A stretch of 64,000 bases of DNA, taken from assembly GCA_009911065.1 (NCBI GenBank), contig QXWR01000031.1, forward strand, positions 1 through 64,000, in the 5' to 3' direction. Source of the stretch: Clostridiaceae bacterium. Its GTDB lineage: Bacteria > Bacillota > Clostridia > Lachnospirales > Lachnospiraceae. Each line of letters begins with the position of its first letter. Position 1 is the stretch's first letter. The position numbers and the translations under genes are program-made. Positions 17,870 to 26,302 of this stretch are shown in pieces. Below the pieces are notes generated by a model that made no database searches, had not been told where the DNA came from, and saw nothing but the letters and a program-made list of their open reading frames with translations.

Positions 17870-18448
17870 TTATTCGCTTTCCACCACTACTTCCACGCCC
17901 ACGGATAACTGATCAGCCGTTTCCTTTTCCAGCGTCCCTACTTTCTGCCCGTCATCACCATATACATTGACGGTTCCGTCCTGGTTCTCTTCCAGGGCGC
18001 CTTCCGGCACGTTGTCCGTTGCCACGGCCTGCCTGCGGTCTGCCTGGGCGTCTCCTGTGAACACATTCACTATGGGGGCTTTTGCCACTTCTCTTTGTCC
18101 GATCTTATAATGCATTGCCTGGGTTTCCTGGGTGCCTGCTTCCTTCTCCCCTGCCTTCATAGCCTCATACGCCGCCTGGGCAATGGCCTTCAACTGGTTT
18201 TCCGTCACCTTTATGCCCTTTTCCTCTGCGATCTTGTACAGTTCCTTGACCACGGCGTCCATTTTCTCCTGGCCCGTGGAAGCCTTCATGAACTCCCTGG
18301 CCCATACCACGAACTTTCCGGCCCATGGTGCCAGATCATTCAGTTTATCCGCCACGTTTTTGGGCATGTTGGGAAATACATACTTTCCGCATACAAAAGC
18401 GCCCACCATGACCCCCAGGGTGATTGCCTGCATAATAATGTTGTCCAT
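17870..18448 (-). CDS. Phage holin, LLH family
   Basis: A 192-residue protein with one N-terminal membrane segment (residues about 5-25), then an amphipathic helical region (KNVADKLNDLAPWAGKFV). The KGIKVTENQLKAIAQAAYEA motif is typical of LLH-family holins (PF09682 type). It would form the membrane lesion that releases the endolysin encoded just upstream. The acidic C-terminal tail is longer than usual. It is the last gene of the leftward late operon. Confidence 0.8.
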   Translation of the reverse strand: MDNIIMQAITLGVMVGAFVCGKYVFPNMPKNVADKLNDLAPWAGKFVVWAREFMKASTGQEKMDAVVKELYKIAEEKGIKVTENQLKAIAQAAYEAMKAGEKEAGTQETQAMHYKIGQREVAKAPIVNVFTGDAQADRRQAVATDNVPEGALEENQDGTVNVYGDDGQKVGTLEKETADQLSVGVEVVVESE

Positions 18449-18482
18449 CTCGTTTTCCTCTCTTTCTCTTTTTTCCTGCCGC

Positions 18483-19997
18483 TTACTGCGGGATTTTAAT
18501 AACCTGGCCTACAGAAATACGGTTCGGGTCCGCAATGCCATTGTAGGCCGCCAGGGCCTGCGCCGTGGTTCCGTATCTGGCCGCAATGGCGGAAAGCGTG
18601 TCCCCTTTCTTCGCCGTGTAGCTGCCGCCGGGCTTCTGGGTGCCTCCCTGGGGCGCTGCAGCGCCATTTCCGGGGATTTTAATAACCTGCCCTACAGAAA
18701 TACGGTTCGGGTCCGCAATGCCATTGTAGGCCGCCAGGGCCTGCGCCGTGGTTCCGTATCTGGCCGCAATGGCGGAAAGCGTGTCCCCTTTCTTCACCGT
18801 GTAGCTGCCGCCGGGCTGTCCGGCAGCAGGCTTCTGGGTGCCTCCCTGGGATACCGTGGGGGTGCTGGTGCCGCCGCCCAGCTTCCGGGCAATGTCCGCA
18901 AAGTCCGGCGTGATAAATCCCCGGATATACCTGGCGTTATAATTCAACCTGCGGTGCCCGATCTTCCCGCCGTCCATATTGCCTTCGGTGACAACAAAAT
19001 AATTGCTTCCGGTTTCCGTCACAATGCCGATATGGTCCCCGGCTCCCGTATTGTCTCCCACGCCGTTGTCCTGCCAGTCATAGCAGCAGGCGTCCCCCAG
19101 GCCGGGGCGGTGTGCATCATTCTCCGTCCAGATACCCTTTTTCATGGCCAGTTCAATGAATTTCTGCACCCCGCATTCCGTCCCGGTATACTGGGCAATC
19201 CCGGCCAGGATATATGCGGCGCTCACCGTAGTGGCGCAGTATGCGTCATGGGGCTGTACCCTGTAGCCACGGGCCAGCGGGGCGTGGCCATTGTAGGTTG
19301 CCAGGATTTCCAGGTGTTCTTTGCTTCCCTTTTTCCCGCCTTCCCATGCGGTGATAATGCTGGCCACTTTCTGCCGCAGTTCCTGTTCTGTCATCTTTGT
19401 ATTTCCTCCTGTCTGCTGGCTGCCAAAATTCAGCGCCCTGGCCGCCTTGTATACATCATTCCGGCGGGTGCTGTACTCGCCCATGACACGATCTGCCAGG
19501 CCAGCGCTGTGCAGGGTGTCAAGGGTTACGGGTTTCTTTGCGGCTTTCGCCACTCTTGCGGAAGCGCCACCGCCTCCCTGGTTTTCCAGATCAGCAAAGT
19601 ATACCAGGGCGGCAGGGTCAGACACGCCGGCTTTCAGCCCGTGTTCCACATATGCGTACACGTCCTTTTCCGCCAGATCGTCCTGGGCCTTCTTTCCGGC
19701 GTCTGTCACCAGCAGGTTACTGATCACCTGCTTTTCCTGGGCGTTCACCGTGCGGGTGTTCCAGTTTGCCGCCGTGGTGATCTCATGATAAAGGGCAGCC
19801 CCCAGAATGGACGCCGCCCTGGCCTCTGCCGCACAGATCGTTTTTAACAGGGTCAGCGCCCGCCCGCCGTGCCACTGCACCTTCCCCACGCTCACGGCCC
19901 CGTTGTCATTGGCATTGACGGAACCATAATTGCCTTCCTGCCCAAAAATGATTTTCTGGGCGGCCTGGGAAATCTCCCTTTTCTGTTTCTCTTCCAC
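18483..19997 (-). CDS. Modular endolysin: N-terminal hydrolase, CHAP, two LysM
   Basis: A 504-residue lysin. Residues 1-200 resemble a phage muramidase-type domain ([20 protein letters not shown], with a likely catalytic Glu). A CHAP amidase/endopeptidase domain follows at about 215-365, with Cys in DAYCATTVS and His in AGDHIGIV. Two LysM cell-wall-binding repeats close the protein. Start GTG follows AAGGAGGTAAAAC. A second start at 19394 ([10 protein letters not shown]) has AGGAGG 10 bases upstream and would give a CHAP-LysM short form of 303 residues. The holin follows 34 bases after the stop. Confidence 0.88.
   Translation of the reverse strand: MEEKQKREISQAAQKIIFGQEGNYGSVNANDNGAVSVGKVQWHGGRALTLLKTICAAEARAASILGAALYHEITTAANWNTRTVNAQEKQVISNLLVTDAGKKAQDDLAEKDVYAYVEHGLKAGVSDPAALVYFADLENQGGGGASARVAKAAKKPVTLDTLHSAGLADRVMGEYSTRRNDVYKAARALNFGSQQTGGNTKMTEQELRQKVASIITAWEGGKKGSKEHLEILATYNGHAPLARGYRVQPHDAYCATTVSAAYILAGIAQYTGTECGVQKFIELAMKKGIWTENDAHRPGLGDACCYDWQDNGVGDNTGAGDHIGIVTETGSNYFVVTEGNMDGGKIGHRRLNYNARYIRGFITPDFADIARKLGGGTSTPTVSQGGTQKPAAGQPGGSYTVKKGDTLSAIAARYGTTAQALAAYNGIADPNRISVGQVIKIPGNGAAAPQGGTQKPGGSYTAKKGDTLSAIAARYGTTAQALAAYNGIADPNRISVGQVIKIPQ
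18490..18820 (-). repeat. Near-identical LysM-encoding direct repeat
   Basis: About 144 bases starting near 18491 recur from about 18676 with roughly two differences. Each copy encodes one LysM ([20 protein letters not shown] and on). Such near identity indicates a recent duplication or ongoing conversion. Confidence 0.85.
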
Positions 19998-20014
19998 GTT
20001 TTACCTCCTTCTTT

Positions 20015-20398
20015 TTATTGGGAACTCATGTTGCTGAAATCAGACAAACTTGCCATTGTATCCGGCAATGCCTGCTTGATTTTCAAAAGGTTTTCCGCTT
20101 TGGATTTCCAGCAATAGAAACCCACTGCCAGGACGGCCACGGACCCCACAAACGCCAGCAGGGTGGAAAGCTGGTACACGTCCTTTACGATCACCACCCA
20201 CACGCCCACCAGGAAGGCCAGGTGATACGTCACCAGGACAGAAAAGACAATCACTTTCGTGGCCTGTATCTTCTTTTCCGGGTGTTCCTGGCGGTCCTTT
20301 TTCCGCCGCCTGCGGGCTGCCGCAATGTTCCTGGCATTAAAAATCATTACAACAAAAAGGCAGGCCATAAAGCCCGCCAAAAAGGCAAGTATCATCAT
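20015..20398 (-). CDS. Small membrane protein of the lysis region
   Basis: A 127-residue protein with three predicted membrane segments (about 2-20, 51-72, 78-97) and a basic loop RRRRKKDRQ after the first. The ATG at 20398 is 9 bases after GGGGAGG; a longer frame lacks support. It lies between the endolysin and a second membrane-anchored protein. It could be an additional holin or antiholin; this is a guess from position and topology. Confidence 0.7.
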   Translation of the reverse strand: MMILAFLAGFMACLFVVMIFNARNIAAARRRRKKDRQEHPEKKIQATKVIVFSVLVTYHLAFLVGVWVVIVKDVYQLSTLLAFVGSVAVLAVGFYCWKSKAENLLKIKQALPDTMASLSDFSNMSSQ

Positions 20399-20402
20399 TC
20401 TT

Positions 20403-20855
20403 TCATTCCTCCCCGTCTTCGTCATCTGGTCTTACCACCAGAAAGCTGTTTTTTTCAAGGCAGCGCTGGTATAGCTTTTCTATGTACTCATACGCCAGAT
20501 CAACCTGCCCGTTTTCGATCTTATTTGTTTTCACATATTCTGCGTAATCGTCATGCACGGAAATAATGTGGTCAAACTCTTCTTTTGTATGCTTCCGGCG
20601 GTTCATACAGGAGTTGGCGAACTCCAATATTTCAGAACGCCAGCTGTCAACCTTGTGGGACTCAAAATCTTTTGCCAGTTTATCCAGCTTTTCCTGCATA
20701 TCCCGGTTTAGCTGTTTCCCCAGCCAGCCTATAAGCGCACGGACCGGCTGTATTTTGATATGCGGCGTTAGATCAATGACAATCCCGGCGGCTGCCAGCA
20801 GTCCCAGCAGGTTTTTCCCCCACTCCCACAATGCGTTCCAGTCAATTTGCAGCAT
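20403..20855 (-). CDS. Membrane-anchored phage protein of unknown function
   Basis: A 150-residue protein with one N-terminal membrane segment (about 13-30), then a helical soluble domain (LDKLAKDFESHKVDSWRSEI, with CMNRRKHTKEEFDHI). It overlaps the end of the reverse transcriptase gene by 14 bases. Proteins of this type occur near lysis genes of Clostridial phages, but I know of no assigned function. Confidence 0.7.
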   Translation of the reverse strand: MLQIDWNALWEWGKNLLGLLAAAGIVIDLTPHIKIQPVRALIGWLGKQLNRDMQEKLDKLAKDFESHKVDSWRSEILEFANSCMNRRKHTKEEFDHIISVHDDYAEYVKTNKIENGQVDLAYEYIEKLYQRCLEKNSFLVVRPDDEDGEE

Positions 20856-21936
20856 TCCCCATCACCTCCCGTCTGTATATATCGTTCAGTTTCTGGGCCA
20901 TGCCGTGGCTGTTGAAATGCTTCAAAATACCTTTATAGGACGCTACTGTCCGGTTCATCTTTTCCCGGTCCATCTCCCCCGCATGATAGGCCGCAAAAAC
21001 ATATTCCAGGCGCTTGATCATCTTCTTTGCGGTTTTCTTCCGTAGCTTTACATGGGTTGACCATACCCGGAACCCCACAAATTCAGCGCCCAGGCGGACC
21101 GGGCGTATACAGGTCTTATTATTCAACTGTAGGTGCAGGCGGCTTTCCAGGAAGGCCGCTATTTCTTTTTTCACCTTTTCCAGGTGCCGCTTGCTGTTGT
21201 GAATAATGATCACGTCGTCCATGTAGCGGATATAATACCGCATATGCAGTTTGTGCTTGCAGAACTGGTCTAACTGGTCCAGATATAAGTTTGCAAACAT
21301 TTGACTGGTCAAATTCCCTATGGGCAGGCCCACTTCCGCCAGCAGGTCCGTGAACGGAACGTCCCCTATATCCACCCCCATGGGCAGGCCGAAATGGGTA
21401 TCTTCACAGTTCACAATGCCTTCCATGATATACAGTAGGTCCTTGTCTGCGATCTTCTGCCGCAGTATGTCCATTAAAATTTCATGGTCTATGCGGTAAA
21501 AATATTTGCTTATATCCAATTTCAGATAATAGTATTCCCCTGGCTTACGCTCCACCTGGCGGAACCAGTATTGCAGGCGCTTGACTGCCTTGTGGGTGCC
21601 CTTCCCCTTCCGGCAGGCGTAACTGTCAAAAATAAACTGCTTATCCAATAATGGATTTAACTGCCTGTAAATAGCGTGCTGCGCCACCCTGTCTTTAAAG
21701 TCCAGGGCCATGATCAACCGCCTTTTCGGCTCATATACGAAAAATTTCCGATATGCCCCCACCTTGTAGGTCTTCCAGATAAATTCATTTTGTAGGGTGA
21801 TCAGATTTTCTTCCAGCTTTTCCGTGTACGCCATCACGTCCGGGCGGTCACGTTTCTGTTTTATGCCGTCTTTGTAGGCATAGAAAAGGTTTTCAAAATC
21901 ATAAATTTTCGGGAAAAGATTTTTGATTTTTTTCAT
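20842..21936 (-). CDS. DGR reverse transcriptase
   Basis: A 364-residue reverse transcriptase of the diversity-generating retroelement type. The catalytic box is IRYMDDVII. LPIGNLTSQMFANLYL and DISKYFYRID are typical DGR motifs, and there is no separate maturase or endonuclease domain. It copies the template RNA with errors at adenines, working with Avd. The ATG follows TTTGGAGGTATCGC. The order target 1, Avd, template repeat, RT is the classic DGR layout, all on the same strand. Confidence 0.96.
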   Translation of the reverse strand: MKKIKNLFPKIYDFENLFYAYKDGIKQKRDRPDVMAYTEKLEENLITLQNEFIWKTYKVGAYRKFFVYEPKRRLIMALDFKDRVAQHAIYRQLNPLLDKQFIFDSYACRKGKGTHKAVKRLQYWFRQVERKPGEYYYLKLDISKYFYRIDHEILMDILRQKIADKDLLYIMEGIVNCEDTHFGLPMGVDIGDVPFTDLLAEVGLPIGNLTSQMFANLYLDQLDQFCKHKLHMRYYIRYMDDVIIIHNSKRHLEKVKKEIAAFLESRLHLQLNNKTCIRPVRLGAEFVGFRVWSTHVKLRKKTAKKMIKRLEYVFAAYHAGEMDREKMNRTVASYKGILKHFNSHGMAQKLNDIYRREVMGNAAN

Positions 21937-22182
21937 GCGATACCTCCAAAACTCATATTAAAGGGCCGGGCAAATCCACGCCAGGCAATCCCCGGCGTGG
22001 AACGTGACAAATTGCCAGTTTCCCGCCTGGCTTTCGGGCGTATGCCTTACTAACTGTCTTCCCGGCAATATATATTTTTCCTGCGGCCTGTTCGACCATT
22101 GGAAAGGAAAAGGACCCCTTATGCCTAAATGCACGGGGTATAGACTCTTGAGCCTATACCAAATCTGGCCTTATTTAGGGTT

Positions 22183-22296
22183 AAGCGGAACGGAAACCAA
22201 TGTTCACATTGACGTTAGAACGGGGGTTGTTCAGATTGACAGCGGACGCCCCGGCGTTGGAAGTGTTGTTGAAACTCGACCCCCGGAACGGCAGCC
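22183..22296 (-). repeat. DGR template repeat (TR)
   Basis: In the sense of the RT it reads as codons LPFRGSSF, then asparagine-rich NNTSNAGASAVNLNNPRS and NVNVNIGFRSA, then TAA. The AAC codons are the usual targets of adenine mutagenesis. It lies between avd and RT in non-coding DNA, so the RNA is not translated as a protein. VR1 (22903-23017) and VR2 (57672-57782) are its mutated copies. The 245 bases to the RT start are probably part of the structured template RNA. Confidence 0.95.
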
Positions 22297-22342
22297 CACG
22301 ACACCGATTAAATGGCCCTTTCCCTATAAAAATGCGGCCATT

Positions 22343-22813
22343 TTACTGGCTGCCCTTTTTACCTTTATTTTGTTCCTTGCTTGCCTCCCCATTGACGTAC
22401 TTTTCATAGTTCCCGATCTGGCCGCCCAGGTGGTTGATTAACTTCGCCCAGTTCTCATATTTCCGCATGGGCAGGCACGGTCTTTTATCCGGGTACATTT
22501 CTTCATCTGCCGCCAGGCGTATGAAATGCCGCAGTACGTCCACTTCCGTGTCCAGTTCTCCCAGCGTGGTCTTTTTATAGTGCTTGTTTTCCAGGGTGAT
22601 CACCAGGCGCAATATGGTATACATGGACTGCCGGATTTCACGGGCCAGCGTTGCCCGCTCATACTTTGGAAAATCTTTCAGCGCAATATTTCCGTACTTG
22701 ATAATTTCATACACCTTATTTTTCATGCGGAAGTCTTCTGTTTTGGCATTATTTCCTATGCCGTCCAGCTGTTGTTCCCCTGGGGCCTTCGGCGCTGCGT
22801 TTTGCTTCTCCAT
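22343..22813 (-). CDS. avd: DGR accessory variability determinant (Avd-like four-helix bundle)
   Basis: A 156-residue basic helical protein. The core (YEIIKYGNIALKDFPKYERA, then LAREIRQSMYTILRLVI) fits the four-helix-bundle Avd family, which binds RT and template RNA and is needed for mutagenesis. N- and C-terminal ends are low-complexity. The start follows AAGGA. It lies between target 1 and the template repeat. Confidence 0.88.
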   Translation of the reverse strand: MEKQNAAPKAPGEQQLDGIGNNAKTEDFRMKNKVYEIIKYGNIALKDFPKYERATLAREIRQSMYTILRLVITLENKHYKKTTLGELDTEVDVLRHFIRLAADEEMYPDKRPCLPMRKYENWAKLINHLGGQIGNYEKYVNGEASKEQNKGKKGSQ

Positions 22814-22877
22814 TTTTTATTCCTTTTTACTGTTTTAAAAAAGTGTGGGACTTGCTACCGCAAGCCCACACAGTTTA

Positions 22878-23945
22878 TCAGTCTTCCGTTTGCAGTTCGG
22901 CATAAGCGGAACGGAAACCAATGCCCACACCGACGTCAGAACGGGGGCGGTACAGATAGACAGCGGACGCCCCGGCGTCGGAAGGGTAGTGGAAACCCGA
23001 CCCCCGGAACGGCAGCCGTTCCCCGTCATTCCTCGCATAGAAACGATCTCCGCCGTATGTAGCGCTGCTTTCCGGGAACATTCCCATTGCGATCAAAATT
23101 TTCGGAATGCTTACCCCGGACGCCGCCGCCAGGTCCTTGAAGGGCAGGGACGGCCACTGATCACCGCTTGAAACATTCGTCAGGGATATTCCGATCTGCG
23201 GCGCTCCGCCTGCCGTCTTAAGGTCCACTTTAAGGGTTCCCGCCGTTCCGGGTGCCACCAGGGAACCGTCCGGCTTGATTGCCTTCCACTCCGTAGACCC
23301 CGCCGCCATGCTACAGGTGGACTTCATGGAATTGCCATAGGGTATGATCTGGATTTCCCCGTTATACAGGCGGAAACCTGCCACCCACTCCCACACATTC
23401 CCGCACAGATCAGCAATGCCCGCCGGGCTATGGTCATGATACCAGGTTGTGGGGCCGCTGCCCGTGGCTGTCCTGCCTCCGCCATAGTTCTGGTATTTAT
23501 AGGTGGTAATGCCTCTTTCATGGGCGTGTGTATAGCACTTGCCATAATTAGTATTGCCACGGGGGACTGTCTTGTTTTTCTGGCTCCACAGGGTCAGCGC
23601 CGCAAAAACCCCGTTCTGGTTAAGGTGCCAGCCGTTCCCCTTTTTCCGGCAGGCGGCCAGGGCGGCATCAAAATCCAGGCTTGCTTTCGGGTCCACCATG
23701 GGAAGAGAATACGCCCGCTCATGCTTGATAATGTTCGGGTACTTAGATACCCAGATCACTTCCTTTTCCACGCCGTCCACAATCCACCAGGGCAGCGTTT
23801 CCTGGGTCCCGCCCGTGATAATGTCCGCATATGTCATTTTGGGCACCCCTACCATGATAGAGGGCAGGCCCAGATCATCAAAAATAACCTTGTTATTCGG
23901 CCCAAAAGACGCCACCGCCAGGGCCAGATCATCAAAATTCTGCAT
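22878..23945 (-). CDS. DGR target 1: FGE/C-type-lectin-fold tail protein
   Basis: A 355-residue protein with a formylglycine-generating-enzyme-like (C-type lectin fold) domain. The marker is GIADLCGNVWEWVAGFRLYN, and the C-terminal 40 residues carry the variable repeat (LPFRGSGFHYPSDAGASAV and on). Here the fold displays variable residues and is not expected to be catalytic. The gene lies at the end of the tail operon next to fibre-like genes, so it is probably the receptor-binding tip. The ATG follows GGAGGAATAATAC. Immediately downstream is avd. Confidence 0.92.
   Translation of the reverse strand: MQNFDDLALAVASFGPNNKVIFDDLGLPSIMVGVPKMTYADIITGGTQETLPWWIVDGVEKEVIWVSKYPNIIKHERAYSLPMVDPKASLDFDAALAACRKKGNGWHLNQNGVFAALTLWSQKNKTVPRGNTNYGKCYTHAHERGITTYKYQNYGGGRTATGSGPTTWYHDHSPAGIADLCGNVWEWVAGFRLYNGEIQIIPYGNSMKSTCSMAAGSTEWKAIKPDGSLVAPGTAGTLKVDLKTAGGAPQIGISLTNVSSGDQWPSLPFKDLAAASGVSIPKILIAMGMFPESSATYGGDRFYARNDGERLPFRGSGFHYPSDAGASAVYLYRPRSDVGVGIGFRSAYAELQTED
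22903..23017 (-). repeat. DGR variable repeat 1
   Basis: Aligns without gaps to the template repeat. All 14 differences lie where the template has adenine on the sense strand. Changes include Asn to His, Tyr, Asp and Gly codons. The invariant 3' part around GGTTTCCGTTCCGCTTA probably holds the initiation-of-mutagenic-homing site. Confidence 0.95.
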
Positions 23946-23948
23946 GTA

Positions 23949-24305
23949 TTATTCCTCCATTCCCCATAAAATCAGCGTACAAAGCGCCATGTCAAACGGC
24001 ACGGGAACCGGGACCATGACCGTTTCCCCGTCCTCATTGCGCTGTTCGCTCTCCTGTTCTACATAACGGCGGGGCGGTATGACCACCTGGGCGGCATACT
24101 TCCGGGACTTTTCGGCCACGCCGTTGATCAAGCCCCCGTCAGCGTCCAGGCAAATGTCAATCATATTTTCTTCGTCCCGCTCCTTTGCGGATACCTTCAC
24201 GGTCAGTTCATCTTCGCCATAAGTGAAGGTAATTCTTTCACTGGTTACGGAATACCCCAGGTGAATGCCGGGCGTCTTTTCCACTACCTTGATTTTATTT
24301 GCCAT
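23949..24305 (-). CDS. Phage tail-region protein of unknown function
   Basis: A 118-residue beta-rich protein with no recognised domain (MANKIKVVEKTPGIHLGYSV). It ends 4 bases before the target 1 start and begins inside the previous small gene. Position suggests a tail-tip component or chaperone for the variable protein, by analogy with other DGR phages. This is not shown by sequence. Confidence 0.7.
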   Translation of the reverse strand: MANKIKVVEKTPGIHLGYSVTSERITFTYGEDELTVKVSAKERDEENMIDICLDADGGLINGVAEKSRKYAAQVVIPPRRYVEQESEQRNEDGETVMVPVPVPFDMALCTLILWGMEE

Positions 24306-24462
24306 TCCTGTTTCCTCCCTTCATGATTTCACGGCTTCTGGCCGCAATAATGGCGGCGGCCTCCCGCTGCTCCGGGGTCCCCCTGCCTGCCACTCCATAG
24401 GACCGCAGTACAGCCGCTTCCCGCTGCCTGCGCTCTTCGGTTTTAATGTGGATATTAGCCAC
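24295..24462 (-). CDS. Small phage protein overlapping both neighbours
   Basis: A GTG start at 24462 and 55 codons (MANIHIKTEERRQREAAVLR), ending 11 bases inside the next gene. The upstream gene end contains AAAGGGGGC as a possible ribosome binding site. Tight overlaps on both sides fit translational coupling. No family is recognised. Confidence 0.5.
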   Translation of the reverse strand: MANIHIKTEERRQREAAVLRSYGVAGRGTPEQREAAAIIAARSREIMKGGNRNGK

Positions 24463-24955
24463 TGTAAAAGCCCCCTTTCACAAATAATTTAATGACTGCC
24501 TCCCTGGCGCTCCCGGTAAACTTTACCTTAAAGCCGTTGACCAGTTTGTCCGTGATCTCCACCCCGTTCACAAAGCCCCCGGACACGGAAACAATCTCCG
24601 CCTGCACGGTATAATTGACATTATTCCGGTTTATGCCCAGCGCCACGGTTTTCTGGCTGGTATTGAACGGGTATGTTTCCGTATTGGTCAGTGTCACCTG
24701 GATTGTCTCCCCGGCCAGATCGTCCAGCTTCTGGGCCTGGTGTATGCGTGAGATCATCAGCAGGCCAGCCAGTGCGTGGGCTTCCGAAACCCCGCATTCC
24801 AGGTGGTTGAAATTTTTCCCGTTCTGCGGGGTCCCCTGCTGTATCACTGTCCCTTCCACAGGAAGGTGGGTGATCGTCCCGTCCGGGTTCGTTTGTTCCC
24901 GGTATCGGTTTTCAAACTCCGTCACATGGTCAAGCCATATCTGTTCTACATACAT
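24455..24955 (-). CDS. Tail fibre-associated protein
   Basis: A 166-residue protein beginning MYVEQIWLDHVTEFENRY. It resembles short baseplate-distal or fibre proteins of Clostridial myophages, with beta-rich C-terminal parts (VNYTVQAEIVSVSGGFVNGV). It lies between tail protein I and the DGR target. No precise family is assigned. Confidence 0.65.
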   Translation of the reverse strand: MYVEQIWLDHVTEFENRYREQTNPDGTITHLPVEGTVIQQGTPQNGKNFNHLECGVSEAHALAGLLMISRIHQAQKLDDLAGETIQVTLTNTETYPFNTSQKTVALGINRNNVNYTVQAEIVSVSGGFVNGVEITDKLVNGFKVKFTGSAREAVIKLFVKGGFYSG

Positions 24956-24958
24956 TTT

Positions 24959-25270
24959 TTACACCTCCTCTTCCAAAAATTTGAATGTGAAGCGATACAG
25001 CACTCCTTCCTGTACCTCTTCCAGCGGGATTTTTTCCGCCTTGACTGCCCACGGCTGGTTATTTTTGTTGAAAAGCTGTACCTCCTGGACAGTCATACCC
25101 GCCGCATTTTCCGGGGTGATCTGGATAAATATAGCAGTATGTCCGTCTTCCAGGTGTTCCCGGCGGTAAATCGGGTATTTCTCCGTTTTCCCGTCTATCG
25201 TGACGGCGGCATAAGAAATCACGTCATCAAGAAAAACCTGTAAATCGGCAAATGCCTGCGGTGTCAACAT
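24959..25270 (-). CDS. Phage tail-region protein of unknown function
   Basis: A 103-residue protein (MLTPQAFADLQVFLDDVISY). It is separated by 3 bases from the following gene and follows a GGAGGAAACC site. It is a likely small fibre or baseplate accessory by position only. Confidence 0.65.
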   Translation of the reverse strand: MLTPQAFADLQVFLDDVISYAAVTIDGKTEKYPIYRREHLEDGHTAIFIQITPENAAGMTVQEVQLFNKNNQPWAVKAEKIPLEEVQEGVLYRFTFKFLEEEV

Positions 25271-25288
25271 GGTGGTTTCCTCCTTTCC

Positions 25289-26302
25289 CTATAATCTCCG
25301 GGGGCTTCCGCACAGTTTTGTATTGTATTTAAACCCCGTGCCCTCTGCCTGCCCGGAAACATTCCCGCCCGCTGTCTGCTGCTGGATATTCCGGCCCGGC
25401 ACTGTCCCCGCAATGGGCACGGTGTAGGTGCTTCCCTCTGCCTGGGTCTGCGCCATGATCTCCGTGTCAGCGCTGCCGCCCCTGGTGTTTCTCTGGGGTA
25501 TCTTCCCGGCCTCCGTGACCCCCGCAGGCACATTTCTGTACTTTACGATTTCCAGGGCTGTTTCCGCCGTTATATGGGCCTCATTCCCCCGAAAAATAAC
25601 ATTGCGCTGCGGTATGGTTCCGGCCTGCGGCACAGAAAAAATAAAGCCTGCCGCCTCCGTGCCCACAATAATGGCGGCACCTGCCATGCCGCCTTTTATA
25701 TTTCTGTATGGATATGTTCCCGCATTCAGCCGCCCGGTCACAGGCGTTTTATAGACGATATAGTCCGTATGCGTTCTGATAATGCAGTCTATTCTTGTCT
25801 GGTATACAATGCCGTCCAAATGGGAAGACAGGCGTTTATACATTCGTATGGCTTTCACCAGCTGGGCCAAACTGGCCGTTATGCGGTCCTCTGTCACATC
25901 ACAGACAACACGGAAATGGTGTGGCTCCCCTCCATAGTTAAACCACTCTTCTACTTCGCTTTTGGGCCATATACTCCCCAGGGCTGTTTCCATAGCGTAT
26001 TTTGTGCCCATTTTTTTGTGAACCTTTACGCTGTTCTTTACCATGTCCCGCTTTACCTGTAGAGGGTAACTGTAATCGTACCAGTCAACGTGCATATCGT
26101 ATGCCAGTATGTCCACCAGGTCTTCCGGCAGTTCTTCAAATCGGGAGTAGATCAGCACATTATCCATATTGCCGCTAACTGTCAGCAGCTGGTCCGTCAG
26201 CGTCCTGGCCAGCGCAATCATTTTGGGGTCATGCCTTAATGCACCGGGGAGAAAATCGGAAAAGTCCGTGCTGTATATGTCATTCATCTTCAATCCCCCC
26301 AT
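25289..26302 (-). CDS. Phage tail protein I with C-terminal repeats
   Basis: A 337-residue protein. Residues 1-190 resemble tail protein I (P2 gpI type), a baseplate component that links to fibres (DIYSTDFSDFLPGALRHDPK, LVDILAYDMHVDWYDY). The C-terminal half is a fibre-like series of about four diverged repeats around the motif AGTIPQRN (PYRNIKGG, PQRNVIFRG, KYRNVPAG, PQRNTRGG, PGRNIQQQ), which is unusual for the family. It overlaps the end of the baseplate J gene. Confidence 0.85.
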   Translation of the reverse strand: MGGLKMNDIYSTDFSDFLPGALRHDPKMIALARTLTDQLLTVSGNMDNVLIYSRFEELPEDLVDILAYDMHVDWYDYSYPLQVKRDMVKNSVKVHKKMGTKYAMETALGSIWPKSEVEEWFNYGGEPHHFRVVCDVTEDRITASLAQLVKAIRMYKRLSSHLDGIVYQTRIDCIIRTHTDYIVYKTPVTGRLNAGTYPYRNIKGGMAGAAIIVGTEAAGFIFSVPQAGTIPQRNVIFRGNEAHITAETALEIVKYRNVPAGVTEAGKIPQRNTRGGSADTEIMAQTQAEGSTYTVPIAGTVPGRNIQQQTAGGNVSGQAEGTGFKYNTKLCGSPRRL

